Origin: Kiloniella litopenaei
GTDB lineage: Bacteria; Pseudomonadota; Alphaproteobacteria; Kiloniellales; Kiloniellaceae
Length of the DNA: 64,000 bases
Direction: 5' to 3'
NCBI RefSeq assembly: GCF_000982415.1
Contig: NZ_LANI01000020.1
Span: forward strand, 86,270-150,269
Shown piece by piece: positions 20,066-29,300 of the stretch. A program made the position numbers and the translations under genes. Each line of letters begins with the position of its first letter. Positions within the stretch are counted from its first letter, which is position 1. The notes under the pieces were generated by a model that ran no database searches, was not told the DNA's origin, and worked only from the letters and a program-made list of their open reading frames with translations.

Positions 20066-22093
20066 ATGCCTGCTCATATCAAGGAAATTGCCAATGAATT
20101 GGCGCATCTACAACAGCCTGTAGAGTTTGAGGACAAGTTTCGGTTGTTGCCTGCGGAACGTCTGCCCGAATTGCAATCGCCGGGAACGCTGGCAATTGCG
20201 GCCGCTAGTCTTAAGGGGAACAATTCTCTTTTTGCATTAATTTGTCAGAAAGAAGCCGCACCGCGTTTTTCTATGATCAGGTTAATGAGCAGGGTCGCCT
20301 GTCCAGTTATGATGACACCTGTGGGTTCCGGAACTGTTGTCTTTCCCGAAGATAACGTACGTCGTTTTGTTCTGGTATATGAACGACCATCTGGGAAACC
20401 TCTCATACCAGAAGCAGGTCATCCAGTTCCGAAAATAGACGAAGAAAAAATTATCGGTGGGGTCATACATAATTTATTGCCAGCCCTCAGGGAACTTTCT
20501 TCCCGAACACTGATGCATCGTGCTATCCGCCCTGAGAATATCTTTATGTCATCAGATGGCAGGGCCATGTTGGGAGAATGCCTTTCAACTCCGGCGGCCT
20601 ATGCGCAACCAGTATTATACGAACCGATTGATTCAGGGATGGCGGCCCCCTCTGGGCGTGGTGATGGTGGCGTCCTTGATGATTTTTACTCGTTTGGTGT
20701 TCTTCTGGCTGAGCTTGCCATGGGGGGCTCTCTTCTCAAAGGGAAGTCTGACGAAGAGATTATTGAAGCTAAAATAAAGCTTGGATCTTATGGTGCTCTT
20801 GTAGGGCAAACGCGTGTGCCGCTGAAATTAATGGAGCCCTTGCGCGGATTGTTAAGTGATGATCCATATGAACGCTGGTCAATGCAAGACATTGAAATGT
20901 GGGCGAATGGTCGTCACCTAAGCCCCAAGCAGGTTCCTTTGCCCCCAAAGGCTGTCAGATCGATTTCATTTGCTGGTAAAGATTACCTGACAGCACCAAT
21001 GCTTGCGAATGCGATGAGATTGAACTGGTCTGAAAGCAAAGCACTTATTCAATCTGATCATCTTGATTCTTGGGTTAGACGTGCACTTTCAAATGATGAT
21101 ATGGGCGACCTTATTGTCCTCGCAGAACGGACTTCTCATGCCTTGGCGACAACGGGTAGTGGAGAGGACAGGGCTGTGTCTGCCTCTATTATGGCATTAG
21201 ACCCCACTGCGCCAATTATTTACAAGGATGTTGCCGTTCGCGTTGATGCCATTGCCCAAGCAATTGCATTGGAATTTTTTGAGCCCGGTAAAGTAGAGCA
21301 ATTCCTTGATATTATCAGAATGAAATTATCACAGGCTTGGGTGACCTCGCAAACGAGAACTAAGCCCGAATTTATTGCCATAATTAAACAGATTGAACAC
21401 TTGGCCCAAAATGTAAAAAGCATGGTTCCGGGATATGGGATGGAGCGTGCCGTATATGCTGGTAACGAAGGATGGCCCTGTATGTCTCCGTTAGTGGGCG
21501 ATCACTATGTTGACGATATAAAAAATCTGTTACCTGCTTTGGAAAATATGGTTGCTTCGGGAAGGATAGAGGGTGCCCCAGTTGATAGGCACATCTTGGC
21601 CTTTGCCCTGAACCATATGCGTGGAAACTTTGATGCCTTACTAAAGCGTTTCGAAGATCCTTTTAATCGTGATGTTTATAACGGGGCGTCATTAAGAATT
21701 TTATCAGACATGCAAAAGCAGTTCGGTCCAGCTAGTTTACCTGCATTGTCGGCCCATATGGCGAACTTGTTGATCGATTCTGTTGAGAATTTTCATAATA
21801 CGGCTTTCCGAAAACAATTGCGCGAAGCTGTTGATAACGCGACTGCAGAAGGTAAATTAACAACATTACAGTCGATTTTGGATAACTCTCAAATTAAGGA
21901 CCAGGACCAAACAGGCTTTGATCAGGCACAAATGATTTTCTCTAACCTAGAAGCGCAGGCGACGTGGCTTGAACAGGGGGGACTTGTTTCTGATGAGAAT
22001 GTTAGACTTGTTAGTGACAAGACATCAGCGGTAATTTCTGGCGTGTGTTCCAGCTTGGCATTGGTCTTTATGACGATCGCCTGGGTTTTTTAG
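20066..22093 (+). CDS. Protein-kinase-fold protein lacking catalytic residues (predicted pseudokinase)
   Basis: A 675-aa protein whose first 300 residues follow the eukaryotic-type Ser/Thr kinase fold. The catalytic loop reads MHRAIRPENIF (about 150-160): the His, Arg and Asn are kept but the catalytic Asp of HRD is Ala (153). The DFG metal-binding motif is replaced by LGE (169-171), and no clear glycine-rich loop is visible. DDFYSFGVLLAEL near 205-217 matches the subdomain IX region. The rest is helical, ending in one transmembrane helix (about 652-675), so the kinase-like part is probably cytoplasmic and tail-anchored. The start at 20066 is chosen for its GAGG Shine-Dalgarno; the frame is open upstream to a weak codon at 20021. 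It precedes a small membrane protein by 8 bases. Confidence 0.8.
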   Translation: MPAHIKEIANELAHLQQPVEFEDKFRLLPAERLPELQSPGTLAIAAASLKGNNSLFALICQKEAAPRFSMIRLMSRVACPVMMTPVGSGTVVFPEDNVRRFVLVYERPSGKPLIPEAGHPVPKIDEEKIIGGVIHNLLPALRELSSRTLMHRAIRPENIFMSSDGRAMLGECLSTPAAYAQPVLYEPIDSGMAAPSGRGDGGVLDDFYSFGVLLAELAMGGSLLKGKSDEEIIEAKIKLGSYGALVGQTRVPLKLMEPLRGLLSDDPYERWSMQDIEMWANGRHLSPKQVPLPPKAVRSISFAGKDYLTAPMLANAMRLNWSESKALIQSDHLDSWVRRALSNDDMGDLIVLAERTSHALATTGSGEDRAVSASIMALDPTAPIIYKDVAVRVDAIAQAIALEFFEPGKVEQFLDIIRMKLSQAWVTSQTRTKPEFIAIIKQIEHLAQNVKSMVPGYGMERAVYAGNEGWPCMSPLVGDHYVDDIKNLLPALENMVASGRIEGAPVDRHILAFALNHMRGNFDALLKRFEDPFNRDVYNGASLRILSDMQKQFGPASLPALSAHMANLLIDSVENFHNTAFRKQLREAVDNATAEGKLTTLQSILDNSQIKDQDQTGFDQAQMIFSNLEAQATWLEQGGLVSDENVRLVSDKTSAVISGVCSSLALVFMTIAWVF

Positions 22094-22101
22094 AGGGAAA
22101 A

Positions 22102-22569
22102 ATGGGTCGGATACCTCTTCTTTTAATTATTCTTGTGCTGGCAGCAGTACTTATGCCATCGGCGATTTTGCTCGCTGTTTTAATGGTGCCCAGTCTGGTC
22201 GTCTATGTGATTGATCGTAATCCGCACCGCTATTTTACAGTGACGATAAGTTTACCAAATTTTTGCGGTGTTCTTCCGCCTTTAATGGAGCTTTGGGAGC
22301 GTGGGCAGACATTTGATGGGGCTTTCAGTGCACTTTCTGACCCATGGAATATGATGATTGCCTATGGTGCTGCTGGCTTGGGATGGGTTCTTTATCTGGG
22401 AACTCCGATCTTTGTGTCCAGCTATTTGAGCATCTCGACGGACGGCAAGATCAAAGCTATTCGTCGTTATCAAGATGACTTGATCGATGCATGGGGAGAC
22501 GGCGTTAAACAATCAGTTACTGTTGCTCCCGAAGAAGGGGTTGAACCCCAAGAGGAAGAAGTCAGTTAA
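22102..22569 (+). CDS. Small multi-spanning membrane protein, unknown function
   Basis: A 155-aa protein starting at the ATG at 22102, which has AGAGGG just upstream and lies 8 bases after the pseudokinase stop. Hydrophobic segments lie at about residues 4-34 (two helices, with a short turn), 42-60 and 88-115, followed by a charged C-terminal tail rich in Glu (VEPQEEEVS). An alternative in-frame start at 22045 would overlap the upstream gene and is less likely. I do not recognise the family. Its tight coupling to the pseudokinase gene suggests the two proteins act together at the inner membrane. Its stop overlaps the convergent gene at 22562 by 8 bases. Confidence 0.7.
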   Translation: MGRIPLLLIILVLAAVLMPSAILLAVLMVPSLVVYVIDRNPHRYFTVTISLPNFCGVLPPLMELWERGQTFDGAFSALSDPWNMMIAYGAAGLGWVLYLGTPIFVSSYLSISTDGKIKAIRRYQDDLIDAWGDGVKQSVTVAPEEGVEPQEEEVS

Positions 22570-23266
22570 GTTTTCTTACTCTCTTTAAAATTATGATCAG
22601 ATAGAAGAGAACAAAAAGAGCAAAGAAAAGTTCTTGAACCTCACTGGCTCTTTGGAAAAAACGAAAAGGGACATCCAGCGCAGCGAGCAAACGTTCTGTC
22701 ATACGGGTCGTTTCTGCGATGACTGCCGTAGGAAGCAGAACCAGGGTAGGAACAATGATCGCTTTTGGATGATTTCTCAGATTTGGTTGGCGTCGAAAAA
22801 TCAGGGGCAGAACAATGCCACCTATAATAATGCCAATTTCCAAAATCGTTCGTGGTTTTTGGTCCAGCCAAGAGCTGGTGTTATGAAAATTGGTTTCCCC
22901 CTGATCGTTTACTTTGGACCATTCGGCAGATGTATCCCACTGAAACCAATGTTGCCCCCAGCTTGCTTCTTCGCCTGACATATAAAAGCTGCCCAAGGCC
23001 GCAAGTAAAATCCAGAACCATAGAAATGAAAAGGTGGGGACGTTTGTATGTAGCATGATGCGAACAGCCAATAGAAAGGATATGGCAGGAATGATCGCAT
23101 GTGATGTCTCAAGAATACCGGTTCGTTCGTTCCCGATCCAATCATTGTAAACCTGTCCGGGAAGAAGAAGGCCTGTTAGCAACAGCAATAATGCCAGAAT
23201 AATTGGCAGCCATAACCACATCCATTTGGGAAGATTGTCTTCGAATGTGTTTTCAGAGGAAGTCAT
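22562..23266 (-). CDS. Conserved membrane protein with GEExSWGQ motif, unknown function
   Basis: A 234-aa protein with about six hydrophobic segments. Between helices 3 and 4 is the loop GEEASWGQHWFQW followed by QGETNFHN, a pair of motifs shared by a widespread uncharacterised bacterial membrane family. The conserved Glu, His and Trp residues in a periplasm-side or membrane-edge loop suggest metal binding or catalysis, but no activity is known to me. It is convergent with, and overlaps by 8 bases, the membrane protein gene at 22102; no operon partner is evident. Confidence 0.75.
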   Translation of the reverse strand: MTSSENTFEDNLPKWMWLWLPIILALLLLLTGLLLPGQVYNDWIGNERTGILETSHAIIPAISFLLAVRIMLHTNVPTFSFLWFWILLAALGSFYMSGEEASWGQHWFQWDTSAEWSKVNDQGETNFHNTSSWLDQKPRTILEIGIIIGGIVLPLIFRRQPNLRNHPKAIIVPTLVLLPTAVIAETTRMTERLLAALDVPFRFFQRASEVQELFFALFVLFYLIIILKRVRKLN

Positions 23267-23385
23267 GGCGCGCCTAATTTTCGTTTCACTAACTGATTTG
23301 GGAAACTAGCTTTTCAACAGGTCATTTTCCAGCAAATTTTCAGATAGGAATAATCAAAATGTCCGGTACCATTATACGTGAGCAA

Positions 23386-23417
23386 CAAAAAAGCCAGCTA
23401 AACGGATCTAACTGGCT
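23386..23417 (-). terminator. Rho-independent terminator of rpoH
   Basis: On the minus strand AGCCAGTTA pairs with TAGCTGGCT (one mismatch) across an eight-base loop, followed by six T. It lies about 24 bases after the rpoH stop. Confidence 0.88.
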
Positions 23418-23440
23418 TTCTTGAGTTCTTTTAAACCGAT

Positions 23441-24325
23441 TTAGGAGCTTGCCAACTTTTGTTCGATCGCGGCATTCTTGATTGCTTTTTGCAATTTTTC
23501 AAAGGCACGAACTTCAATTTGTCTGACCCGTTCACGGCTGATGTCATAGATGTGGGATAAATCTTCCAGTGTAGTCGGGTTATCTTTCAGACGACGTTCC
23601 TGGAGGATATGTCTTTCCCGTTCATTCAAGGTTTGCAATGCGTCTTCGAGCAAAGCACGACGCTTGGTAAGCTCTTCAGATTCTGCAAACTGAACTTCCT
23701 GGCTTTCTGTTTCATCAACCAACCAGTCCTGCCATTCGCCATCACCATCAATGCGTAATGGGGCGTTTAATGAATTATCTGGCCCGGCAAGACGACGGTT
23801 CATTTGGACGACATCGTTTTCGGAAACTTTAAGCGTATCAGCGATATGTGTGACCTGTTCAGGGGACAGATCGCCTTCGTCGATCGCGGACATTTGCCCC
23901 TTTAGCTTGCGCAAGTTGAAAAACAGCTTCTTCTGCGCAGCAGTCGTTCCCATTTTGACAAGAGACCATGAATGCAGGATGTATTCCTGAATCGACGCCC
24001 TGATCCACCACATAGCATAAGTTGCCAGACGGAAACCTTTTTCCGGATCAAAGCGCTTCACAGCCTGCATCATACCAACATTGCCTTCAGAGATCAGCTC
24101 TGAAACGGGCAATCCGTAACCACGATAACCCATAGCAATTTTGGCGACGAGGCGCAGGTGACTGGTAACGAGAGTATGGGCCGCATCGGTATCGTCATGT
24201 TCACGCCAGCGCTTCGCCAGCATGTATTCTTCGTTTTGCTCTAGCATCGGAAACTTGCGGATATCCTGTAGATACCGTGACAGGTTTCCCTCTGGTGTCA
24301 GGGCTGGGATTTTTGATGATACCAT
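23441..24325 (-). CDS. rpoH: RNA polymerase sigma-32 factor
   Basis: The heat-shock sigma factor, 294 aa, which directs RNA polymerase to chaperone and protease promoters. Region 2 is visible as HLRLVAKIAMGYRGYGLPVS and GNVGMMQAVKRFDPEKGFRL, region 2.4 as ATYAMWWIRASIQEYILHSW. The RpoH box QKKLFFNLRK near residues 128-138 separates it from RpoD-type factors. Region 4 ends in a helix-turn-helix, LEDLSHIYDISRERVRQIEV. rluD lies 131 bases upstream on the same strand, the usual alphaproteobacterial order. degP, hflKC and other likely heat-shock genes are in the same window. Confidence 0.97.
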   Translation of the reverse strand: MVSSKIPALTPEGNLSRYLQDIRKFPMLEQNEEYMLAKRWREHDDTDAAHTLVTSHLRLVAKIAMGYRGYGLPVSELISEGNVGMMQAVKRFDPEKGFRLATYAMWWIRASIQEYILHSWSLVKMGTTAAQKKLFFNLRKLKGQMSAIDEGDLSPEQVTHIADTLKVSENDVVQMNRRLAGPDNSLNAPLRIDGDGEWQDWLVDETESQEVQFAESEELTKRRALLEDALQTLNERERHILQERRLKDNPTTLEDLSHIYDISRERVRQIEVRAFEKLQKAIKNAAIEQKLASS

Positions 24326-24456
24326 TTTACGTTCCCCTTTTAATAGCTAGTTATGATGCGATGCTCACAACGGCAATTCTCTGCGTGATGATACATATGG
24401 TGTGTCATGCCGCGGTGCACAAGAGGTAACTTAATTCTAAATGCGATTTTTAATTA

Positions 24457-25443
24457 TTATAAACTAATAATCAAATCTTTCAAATCTATTGATAGTTCAC
24501 TTGAAAAGGATAGATTTTCTTTTGTGATCGGGTGAATAAAGCCAAGTGTTTTGGCGTGAAGAGCCTGTCTTTGGAAGGTTTTCATAAGTCCTTGGGCTTT
24601 TGCTGGAAGGTTTCTGATCTTACTCTGGCTTTGGTTGCCATAGAGCGGATCTCCTAGAAGAGGGTGTCCGATATGGGTCATGTGAACGCGGATTTGATGG
24701 GTGCGTCCGGTTTCCAAACGGCACTCTATGAGGCTGGCAGCACCATGCGAAAAAACTTCAAGGGTTTTGTAATGGGTAACGGCCCTTTTGCCTCCTGTGG
24801 GGACCACGGCCATTTTTTTTCTGTTTTTCGGGCTGCGGCCGATGTTACCTCTAATTTCATCTGCCGAAGGTTTTGGAAACCCCCATACAATTGCGTTATA
24901 GCTTCGTTCGATGTCGTGAGTGGCAAAAAGCTGTACCAGCCCCTGGTGGCATTCATCTGTTTTTGCGACAACCATTAAGCCACTTGTGTCTTTGTCTATT
25001 CGGTGAACAATGCCAGGACGGCGTACGCCCCCAATACCTTTAAAATCATCTCCGCAGTGGTAAAGTAGTGCATTGACCAGGGTTCCATCACTATTTCCGG
25101 GGGCGGGGTGGACAACCATGCCAGAGGGTTTGTTCACGATCAGGAGGTAAGGGTCTTCATAAACAATATCGAGCGGAATGTCTTGAGCAACAGGTTCTGG
25201 ATCTGCGGCTGAAGGAACGGTCAAGCTAACTTTCTGTCCGGGTTTTAATCTATAGTTAGGCGTTTCGACTATTGTTTCGTCAATGGTCAGGCACTTGTCG
25301 GTAATGAGAGCCTGCAAGCGGCTTCTGGACAGGTCAGGAAGATGTTGAACGAGAAAACGATCAAGGCGCTGTTTCTTTTCAATATCAGAAACGGTCAAGC
25401 TATATATCTGTGCGTCATTCGTATTTGTGCCGTTATCTGGCAT
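24457..25443 (-). CDS. rluD: 23S rRNA pseudouridine synthase, RluD type
   Basis: RluD converts uridines in helix 69 of 23S rRNA (1911/1915/1917 in E. coli numbering) to pseudouridine. The 328-aa protein has an N-terminal S4 RNA-binding domain (RLDRFLVQHLPDLSRSRLQA) and the RsuA/RluA catalytic domain. The signature HRIDKDTSGLMVVAK contains the catalytic Asp near residue 150, and LETGRTHQIRVHM and GDPLYG are conserved. RluC and RluD are close relatives; genome position next to rpoH in this group favours RluD. Confidence 0.92.
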   Translation of the reverse strand: MPDNGTNTNDAQIYSLTVSDIEKKQRLDRFLVQHLPDLSRSRLQALITDKCLTIDETIVETPNYRLKPGQKVSLTVPSAADPEPVAQDIPLDIVYEDPYLLIVNKPSGMVVHPAPGNSDGTLVNALLYHCGDDFKGIGGVRRPGIVHRIDKDTSGLMVVAKTDECHQGLVQLFATHDIERSYNAIVWGFPKPSADEIRGNIGRSPKNRKKMAVVPTGGKRAVTHYKTLEVFSHGAASLIECRLETGRTHQIRVHMTHIGHPLLGDPLYGNQSQSKIRNLPAKAQGLMKTFQRQALHAKTLGFIHPITKENLSFSSELSIDLKDLIISL

Positions 25444-25541
25444 ATTTTCCTCGTGTAGGCTTTTCTTTTGGCTGCTCTGGCTTGCCGAACAGACACTGCT
25501 CGCTTATTACATGATTTCCTTTTACTCGCGGGTTGTACAAG

Positions 25542-25907
25542 ATGAAAGCTATTAAGATAGCCGTTGCTATCATGACTGTTCTATTGGTTGTCGGTTTTGC
25601 CGTTGTTATCTACACGATCTCGACAAGATTAAGCGATGGTACTCTTTCAAAGAAAAAAGAAGAAGTAGAAATACTTTCCGATGATAGTGCCGCAGGAACG
25701 TTGCTTGATAAATCGGGCAAGCCTTTTGATACTGTTTCCATCAAGGTCCCTGCTGGTTGTCGCTTGGCTGATACGCAGTTACTCGAAGGTCGCGTTCTCT
25801 TTCGATTTGATGGCGAACTGGGCCGTAACTGTCAGCGTGTCGAACTTTACAATGCTAGGAATGGAACGAAAATCGGTGGTTGGCAGATTGATATTTCTGC
25901 AGACTGA
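25542..25907 (+). CDS. Small membrane-anchored protein, DUF6476-like
   Basis: A 121-aa protein starting at the ATG at 25542 (a TTG nine bases upstream is in frame but less likely). One N-terminal hydrophobic helix (AIKIAVAIMTVLLVVGFAVV) anchors it, and the remaining 90 residues form a predicted beta-rich periplasmic domain with two Cys (AGCRLAD, GRNCQRVE) that could pair. Small proteins of this type lie divergently from rluD in many alphaproteobacteria and are grouped as DUF6476; the assignment is from memory of that context. No function is known. Confidence 0.65.
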   Translation: MKAIKIAVAIMTVLLVVGFAVVIYTISTRLSDGTLSKKKEEVEILSDDSAAGTLLDKSGKPFDTVSIKVPAGCRLADTQLLEGRVLFRFDGELGRNCQRVELYNARNGTKIGGWQIDISAD

Positions 25908-25945
25908 GTTTTTTTGAGTAATAAAAAGATTGTGGGACGTGCTCT

Positions 25946-26983
25946 ATGACTAATTTTGCCTCTGATAATGTAACTGGTGTATCACCAGAAATCATGGATG
26001 CATTGATACAAGCAAACAATGATCATGCGGCAATGAGCTATGGTGCAGATCGGTGGACTGATTGTCTAAAGGATAAAGTTTCCGAGATTTTTGAAACTGA
26101 TGTCACTGTTTTCCCGGTTATTAGCGGTACAGCGGCCAATGTTTTACCGATTGCTTCTCTGACACCTGGTTTTGGCACCATATATTGCCACAAAGAAGCT
26201 CATATCAATGTGGATGAGTGCGGAGCCTCAGAGTTTTATACAGGGGGAGCAAAGCTTATTCCATTGTCTGGCGATCATGGGAAATTTTCTGACAGGGCAT
26301 TGGAAGACGCAATTTTTGGTCGGGGAGTTCCTCGTCATACACAACCGTCTTTGGTCAGCTTGACGCAAACAACAGAAGCAGGAACGCTGTATCAACCAGA
26401 TGAAATTGCGGCGATTACAGATATCGCGAGAAAGAATGATCTCAAGGTTCATATGGATGGCGCGCGTTTTGCCAATGCAGTTGTGGGAACAGGGTGCTCG
26501 CCGGCAGATCTTACGTGGCGGTCCGGCGTTGATGTTCTTTCATTCGGGGCGACCAAAAATGGAGCAATGGGTGCTGAACTGGTTGTGTTCTTTGGGAACG
26601 CAAAGATAAAGGAGCTTGAAAACAGGCGCGTTCGCGGGGGGCATTTTATTTCCAAAATGCGCTTTTTGTCTGCGCAGTTAACAGCTTATCTGGACAATGA
26701 TCTATGGCGGAATAATGCCCGACAGGCCAATGATATGGCACAGCGGATGGCGAAGCTTTTGTCTAATCATTCTGCTATTGAATTTATTCACCCTGTGGAA
26801 GCCAATATTTTGTTTTTGACCATGCCAAAAGCGATGGTGACATCTCTCAAAAATGCAGGTTTTGAGTTTTATGAAATGGTACCGGGGGAAGAAAGATCAG
26901 TGGTTCGCTTGGTTATGTCTTTTAATTCAAGCCAATCTGATGTCGATCGTTTTGCTTTGGTTGCGAACGAATATAGAGCATAG
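25946..26983 (+). CDS. ltaE: Low-specificity L-threonine aldolase
   Basis: A 345-aa PLP enzyme of the beta-eliminating lyase family, which splits threonine or allo-threonine to glycine and acetaldehyde. Conserved features are HINVDECGASEFYTGG, HMDGARFANAVVG with the PLP-ring Asp, and LSFGATKNGAMGAELVVFF with the Schiff-base Lys near residue 204. The length fits. It follows the small anchored protein by 38 bases and may share its transcript; a terminator ends the unit. Such aldolases often also act on phenylserine-like beta-hydroxy amino acids. Confidence 0.9.
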   Translation: MTNFASDNVTGVSPEIMDALIQANNDHAAMSYGADRWTDCLKDKVSEIFETDVTVFPVISGTAANVLPIASLTPGFGTIYCHKEAHINVDECGASEFYTGGAKLIPLSGDHGKFSDRALEDAIFGRGVPRHTQPSLVSLTQTTEAGTLYQPDEIAAITDIARKNDLKVHMDGARFANAVVGTGCSPADLTWRSGVDVLSFGATKNGAMGAELVVFFGNAKIKELENRRVRGGHFISKMRFLSAQLTAYLDNDLWRNNARQANDMAQRMAKLLSNHSAIEFIHPVEANILFLTMPKAMVTSLKNAGFEFYEMVPGEERSVVRLVMSFNSSQSDVDRFALVANEYRA

Positions 26984-27019
26984 AGACTTTTTCAGGTTTC
27001 GTATATAGGTTCCGAACAA

Positions 27020-27073
27020 AGTCCCGGTTTTATCGCATGGTTTACCCCCATGATTTAACCGGGGCTTTTTTCA
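27020..27073 (+). terminator. Rho-independent terminator after threonine aldolase
   Basis: AGTCCCGGTT (27020-27029) pairs with AACCGGGGCT (27057-27066, one G-U pair), with a smaller CATGG/CCATG hairpin in the loop, then six T. The rest of the 323-base gap (26984-27306) has no gene; it must carry the prkA promoter, which I could not pinpoint. Confidence 0.8.
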
Positions 27074-27306
27074 TAGATTGAACTTTTTATGAAATAAAAA
27101 CAAAAATAGTTAATCCAGCTTCTTACGTGAAGCGTAAAAAATATAAGAGCAGTATCAAGCGATTAGAATTTATTGATTTTCTTGTTCGCTTTTTGATGGA
27201 TTTTGGTTTCAGCCTTCCAAAGTTCTTTTTTTCAAATGAATGACACAGGCTGATTTTACGAAGGAACGCATCACAGGTTACGCCAATATATACAGAGGAG
27301 GTCATA

Positions 27307-29250
27307 ATGCCCAAGACCGATATTTTCGAAGCCTATTCCGAGCTATATGATAGCCGGCAAGAAAGCGAAATGTCGTTGAGGGATTACTTGTCCGGGTGTC
27401 GTGAAGACAAGGGTATGTTCGCCTCAACTGCTGAACGAATGCTGGATGCTATTGGCAAGCCTGAACTTTTCGATACCAGTCAGGACGAGCGCATGGGCCG
27501 GATCTTTATGAACCGGACGATCAAGCGCTATCCAAGTTTTAGTGAGTTCTATGGTATGGAAGAAACCGTAGAGCGCATTGTTGGGTTTTTCAAACATGCT
27601 TCTCAAGGGCTCGAAGAAAAGAAGCAAATTCTTTATTTATTGGGGCCGGTTGGCGGCGGTAAATCTTCTATCGCTGAACGCTTGAAGATCCTGATGGAAA
27701 ACTGTCCCGTCTATGTTTTGAAGGCCGGCGATCATATCAGTCCTATTTTTGAATCTCCGTTGGGGCTGTTTAATCCCGAGACCATGGGCGACCTGTTGGA
27801 GGATAAATATCATATTCCCAAACATCGTCTGACCGGTTTGATTTCTCCGTGGGCGCTCAAGCGTTTGGAAGAGTTTGAGGGAGATATTTCCAAATTCACT
27901 GTGGTGAAGATGTATCCGTCAAAGCTGCGTCAAATCTGTATTTCGAAAACAGAACCCGGGGACGAAAATAATCAGGATATTTCGACGCTAGTCGGAAAAG
28001 TCGATATTCGCAAACTGGAATATTATAGCCAAAATGATTCGGATGCCTATTCCTATAGTGGCGGTTTGAACATGGCGACCCAGGGCCTTCTTGAATTTGT
28101 CGAGATGTTCAAAGCACCCATTAAAATGCTGCACCCCTTGTTGACTGCAACTCAAGAGGGCAACTATGTGGGAACAGAAAATCTGGGGGCTATTCCCTTT
28201 CAGGGCATCATTCTGGCGCATTCGAATGAATCTGAATGGCAAAACTTTAAGAACAACAAGAATAATGAAGCCTTTATTGATCGGGTGTGTGTGATCAAGG
28301 TTCCTTATAGCTTACGGGCGAATGAGGAAGCAGACATTTATCACAAACTGCTGAGAGACAGTGATTTAAGCGAAACGCACTGTGCCCCGGCGACCCTGGA
28401 AATGATGTCACAGTTCAGTGTAATGACACGCCTGAAAGAGCATGAGAATTCCAATATCTTCTCTAAAATGCGTGTTTATAACGGTGATAATCTCAAAGAC
28501 GTTGATCCAAACGCAAAGCCAATCCAGGAATATAGAGAAGCTGCGGGACAAAACGAAGGCATGAATGGTGTTTCTACCCGTTTTGCCTTTAAGGTTTTGG
28601 CGGAAACATTTAACTATGACCCGAATGAGGTCGCCGCCGATCCCGTACATTTGATGTATGTGTTGGAACAGGCAATTCAAAGAGAACAATTCCCGGATGA
28701 AATAGAGAAACGATACCTTGAATTTATCAAGGGATATCTATCTGTTCGCTATGCAGAATTTATCGGGAATGAGATTCAAAAAGCCTATCTGGAATCCTAT
28801 TCTGACTTTGGGCAAAACTTGTTTGACCGTTACATATCCTATGCTGATGCATGGATTGAAGGGCACGATTTCAAAGATCCAGATACCGGGCAATTGCTGG
28901 ATCCGCGTATTCTGGATCAGGAATTGTCAAAAATTGAGAAACCAGCAGGCATTTCAAATCCGAAGGATTTCAGAAACGAAGTCGTGAAATTCACCCTTCG
29001 TGCGCGAGCAAACAACAAAGGGCAAAACCCGCGTTGGACATCTTATGAAAAGTTGCGTGAAGTCATTGAAAAACGCATGTTCAGTCAGGTGGAAGACCTG
29101 TTACCTGTGATCTCTTTTGGTTCCAAAAAAGACAAAAAAACTGAATCCAAGCACAATGAATTTGTCGATCGGATGGTTGATCGCGGCTATAGCAAACGAC
29201 AGGTTCATCGTCTGGTTGACTGGTACATGCGTGTGAATAAAGCAGGTTAA
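27307..29250 (+). CDS. prkA: PrkA family serine protein kinase
   Basis: A 647-aa protein kinase (YeaG in E. coli) with an N-terminal AAA-type nucleotide-binding domain and a C-terminal kinase-like region. Walker A is LLGPVGGGKSSIAERL near residues 111-126, and the opening RDYLSGCREDKGMFASTAER is typical. In enterobacteria it responds to starvation and stationary phase, and in Bacillus it is linked to sporulation. AGGAGG at 27296-27301 precedes the start. It heads a three-gene unit with yeaH-like and spoVR-like genes, an arrangement conserved across proteobacteria. Confidence 0.96.
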   Translation: MPKTDIFEAYSELYDSRQESEMSLRDYLSGCREDKGMFASTAERMLDAIGKPELFDTSQDERMGRIFMNRTIKRYPSFSEFYGMEETVERIVGFFKHASQGLEEKKQILYLLGPVGGGKSSIAERLKILMENCPVYVLKAGDHISPIFESPLGLFNPETMGDLLEDKYHIPKHRLTGLISPWALKRLEEFEGDISKFTVVKMYPSKLRQICISKTEPGDENNQDISTLVGKVDIRKLEYYSQNDSDAYSYSGGLNMATQGLLEFVEMFKAPIKMLHPLLTATQEGNYVGTENLGAIPFQGIILAHSNESEWQNFKNNKNNEAFIDRVCVIKVPYSLRANEEADIYHKLLRDSDLSETHCAPATLEMMSQFSVMTRLKEHENSNIFSKMRVYNGDNLKDVDPNAKPIQEYREAAGQNEGMNGVSTRFAFKVLAETFNYDPNEVAADPVHLMYVLEQAIQREQFPDEIEKRYLEFIKGYLSVRYAEFIGNEIQKAYLESYSDFGQNLFDRYISYADAWIEGHDFKDPDTGQLLDPRILDQELSKIEKPAGISNPKDFRNEVVKFTLRARANNKGQNPRWTSYEKLREVIEKRMFSQVEDLLPVISFGSKKDKKTESKHNEFVDRMVDRGYSKRQVHRLVDWYMRVNKAG

Positions 29251-29300
29251 GGGCGTTGATCGTGATCTTGGGAGGCAATGGATAGGATGGGTTAAACAGC

